Source: DASSUW01 sp036257565 (GTDB taxonomy: Bacteria; Actinomycetota; Thermoleophilia; Solirubrobacterales; Solirubrobacteraceae). Taken from it: a stretch of 64,000 nucleotides of DNA. Below the pieces are notes generated by a model, which made no database searches, was not told the origin of the DNA, and was given only the letters and a program-made list of their open reading frames with translations. The position numbers and the translations under genes were made by a program. The stretch covers positions 33,937 to 97,936 of the forward strand of contig DATAFH010000160.1 in the NCBI GenBank assembly GCA_036257565.1, written 5' to 3'. This document shows, piece by piece, positions 62,705-64,000 of this stretch. The stretch's first letter is position 1. The number at the start of each line of letters is the position of its first letter.

Positions 62705-64000
62705 ATGGGATCGTCGACCCTCACCTCGCGCATCGGCCGCAGCGTCACTGTCGGCGAGGTGGCGCTCGGGCTCGCGGTCGGGTCGGTCGCCGCGGCGGCG
62801 GCCGTCACGGGTGGCGCACGCGCTCTCGCGCTGCCGCTCGCTCTGGCGCTCGTCGCCTTCGCTCTGCGCGAGCCGGTCGCGTTGCTGGCGCTGTTCCTGG
62901 TGATCGGCCTGTTCAAGGACGAGGCTCTGGTGCGGGCGCTGCCGGTGGACGCGACGCTCGCCGCCGGCGCACTGCTCGCCCTCGTCTGCGGCGTGCGACT
63001 CGTCACCGGGCGGATCCGCGCCGTGCCGCTGGGGCTCAGCCTCGCGATCAGCGTCGTCTGCCTCAGCCTTGTCGCAAGCCTTGCCTGGACGTCGGCGCCC
63101 ACGTACGGTGAGGAGAAGGTCACGACGTTCCTGACGCTGACGCTTCTGGCGATCGGCGCGCCGTTTTTCATCTTCGAGCAGTGGGACGACGTGCGGCGGT
63201 TCTTCGCGTGGACCGTCGTGATCGCGACCCCGGTCGCGATCCTGGCGATCAGCAACCCGGCGCAGGACACCGGACGCCTGGCCGGCGACAACACGATCGG
63301 CACCTCGCGCCTGCTGTGCATGGCCGCGCTGATCGTCCTGCTCGGAGCGCTCGGCAGCGCACGCTGGCGGGCGCCGCGCGTCGTGCTGGCGGTGGGCTTC
63401 GTCGCGATCGCCGCGGCCGTCGGCTCCCGCGGCCCGATCCTCAGCTTCGCGCTCGCGCTCGCCGTGACGCTGGCCGCCTGGCTGCTGCGGGCGCCGCGGA
63501 AGGTGGCTCCGGTGCTGGTCGTCGCCGCGCTCAGCGTCGCCGTGGTCCCGTTCGTCTCCCTGCCGGCGACGTCGAGCGAGCGGCTCGCCGAGGCGGCGCG
63601 CGATCCGATCGCCGCGTTCCGGGAGAACGATCGCCACTTCCTGGCTCAGCAGGCGATCGACCTGATCGAGCGCGCTCCCCTGCGCGGCGCGGGCGTGGGA
63701 GCGTTCAGCACGGTCAACCCGACAGTCGAGTGGCCGCACAACCTGTTCCTCGAGCTGTGGGCCGAGCTCGGCCTCGCCGCCGTGCTCGTCGTCGCCGCGG
63801 CGATCACCGCTGTGCTCGCCGGTCTCTTCCGCACCGCCTGGCGGCTGCCCGAGCGCATGCCCGAGCACGAGCTGGCCTATGCCCTGCTCGCGGTGTTCGT
63901 CTTCAACCTGCTGGCCGTGCAGGTCTCGGGGAACATCAACGACAACCGGGTGTTCTGGGGAACGCTGGCGCTCGCCTCGCTCGTCGCCGCCGGCGGGCTC
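62705..64000 (+). CDS. O-antigen ligase / polymerase-like membrane protein, 3' end outside window
   Basis: An open frame from ATG 62705, one base after the previous stop, to the window end: 432 codons. About ten hydrophobic helices are visible. The Wzy_C-type signature is GSRGPILSFALALAV, followed by an external loop and NPTVEWPHNLFLELWAELGL, where the conserved His lies. This family ligates or polymerises lipid-linked polysaccharide outside the membrane. It completes the locus with glycosyltransferase, kinase and ATP-grasp enzyme. The C-terminus is missing here. Confidence 0.85.
   Translation, partial: MGSSTLTSRIGRSVTVGEVALGLAVGSVAAAAAVTGGARALALPLALALVAFALREPVALLALFLVIGLFKDEALVRALPVDATLAAGALLALVCGVRLVTGRIRAVPLGLSLAISVVCLSLVASLAWTSAPTYGEEKVTTFLTLTLLAIGAPFFIFEQWDDVRRFFAWTVVIATPVAILAISNPAQDTGRLAGDNTIGTSRLLCMAALIVLLGALGSARWRAPRVVLAVGFVAIAAAVGSRGPILSFALALAVTLAAWLLRAPRKVAPVLVVAALSVAVVPFVSLPATSSERLAEAARDPIAAFRENDRHFLAQQAIDLIERAPLRGAGVGAFSTVNPTVEWPHNLFLELWAELGLAAVLVVAAAITAVLAGLFRTAWRLPERMPEHELAYALLAVFVFNLLAVQVSGNINDNRVFWGTLALASLVAAGGL

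Overview
The window is very GC-rich bacterial DNA: third codon positions are almost always G or C, and GTG and TTG starts are frequent. The gene content suggests an actinobacterium: OpcA beside Zwf, a short 6-phosphogluconate dehydrogenase, FtsEX next to a C-terminal processing protease, a one-piece tmRNA, and no outer-membrane genes. My best guess is the class Thermoleophilia, but that is inferred from style and gene content, not from a marker comparison. I saw no rRNA, tRNA, CRISPR array or insertion sequence.

Region by region. Bases 1-9666 (minus strand) hold one tight operon for the pentose phosphate pathway: tkt, a transaldolase-glucose-6-phosphate isomerase fusion, gnd, zwf, opcA, pgl and a ROK glucokinase cut by the window edge. 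Bases 9.8-31 kb are a mixed housekeeping and accessory stretch: MsrB, a DksA/TraR-type zinc finger, an ADP-ribosylglycohydrolase, a four-gene ABC exporter/phosphoesterase operon, an MFS pump with a divergent TetR regulator, peptidases, LacI and XRE regulators, a MepA-like peptidase, an SDR, a solitary IF-1, a sulfotransferase and a chimeric gene remnant. Bases 31-51.5 kb carry, on the minus strand and read from high to low coordinates, hpf, secA, (alcohol dehydrogenase), prfB with its programmed frameshift, (tocopherol cyclase-like), (nadC, nadA), ftsE, ftsX, ctpA, rnr, smpB and ssrA. I read this as the widespread secA-prfB-ftsEX-smpB-ssrA gene string opened up by insertions. It unites protein export, translation termination, division and trans-translation. 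Bases 51.6-64 kb hold an EAL/HDOD signalling protein, a proline-rich wall protein, and then an exopolysaccharide locus: ATP-grasp enzyme, bacterial tyrosine kinase/chain-length regulator, glycosyltransferase, DegT aminotransferase, two paralogous secreted proteins and a polymerase/ligase that runs off the end.

Most interesting non-coding content. Two tandem copies of a structured element at 33017-33340 show compensatory base-pair changes between the copies, which points to a conserved RNA fold that I do not recognise. A pair of related hairpins with the same loop sequence lies upstream of nadC-nadA, between 39-bp and 59-bp tandem repeats. A cluster of palindromes lies at 23379-23526. Two TetR-type operators sit between the MFS pump and its regulator. 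Most interesting protein: the tyrosine kinase at 55203-57008, whose catalytic domain is interrupted by about 100 residues containing what looks like a helix-turn-helix.
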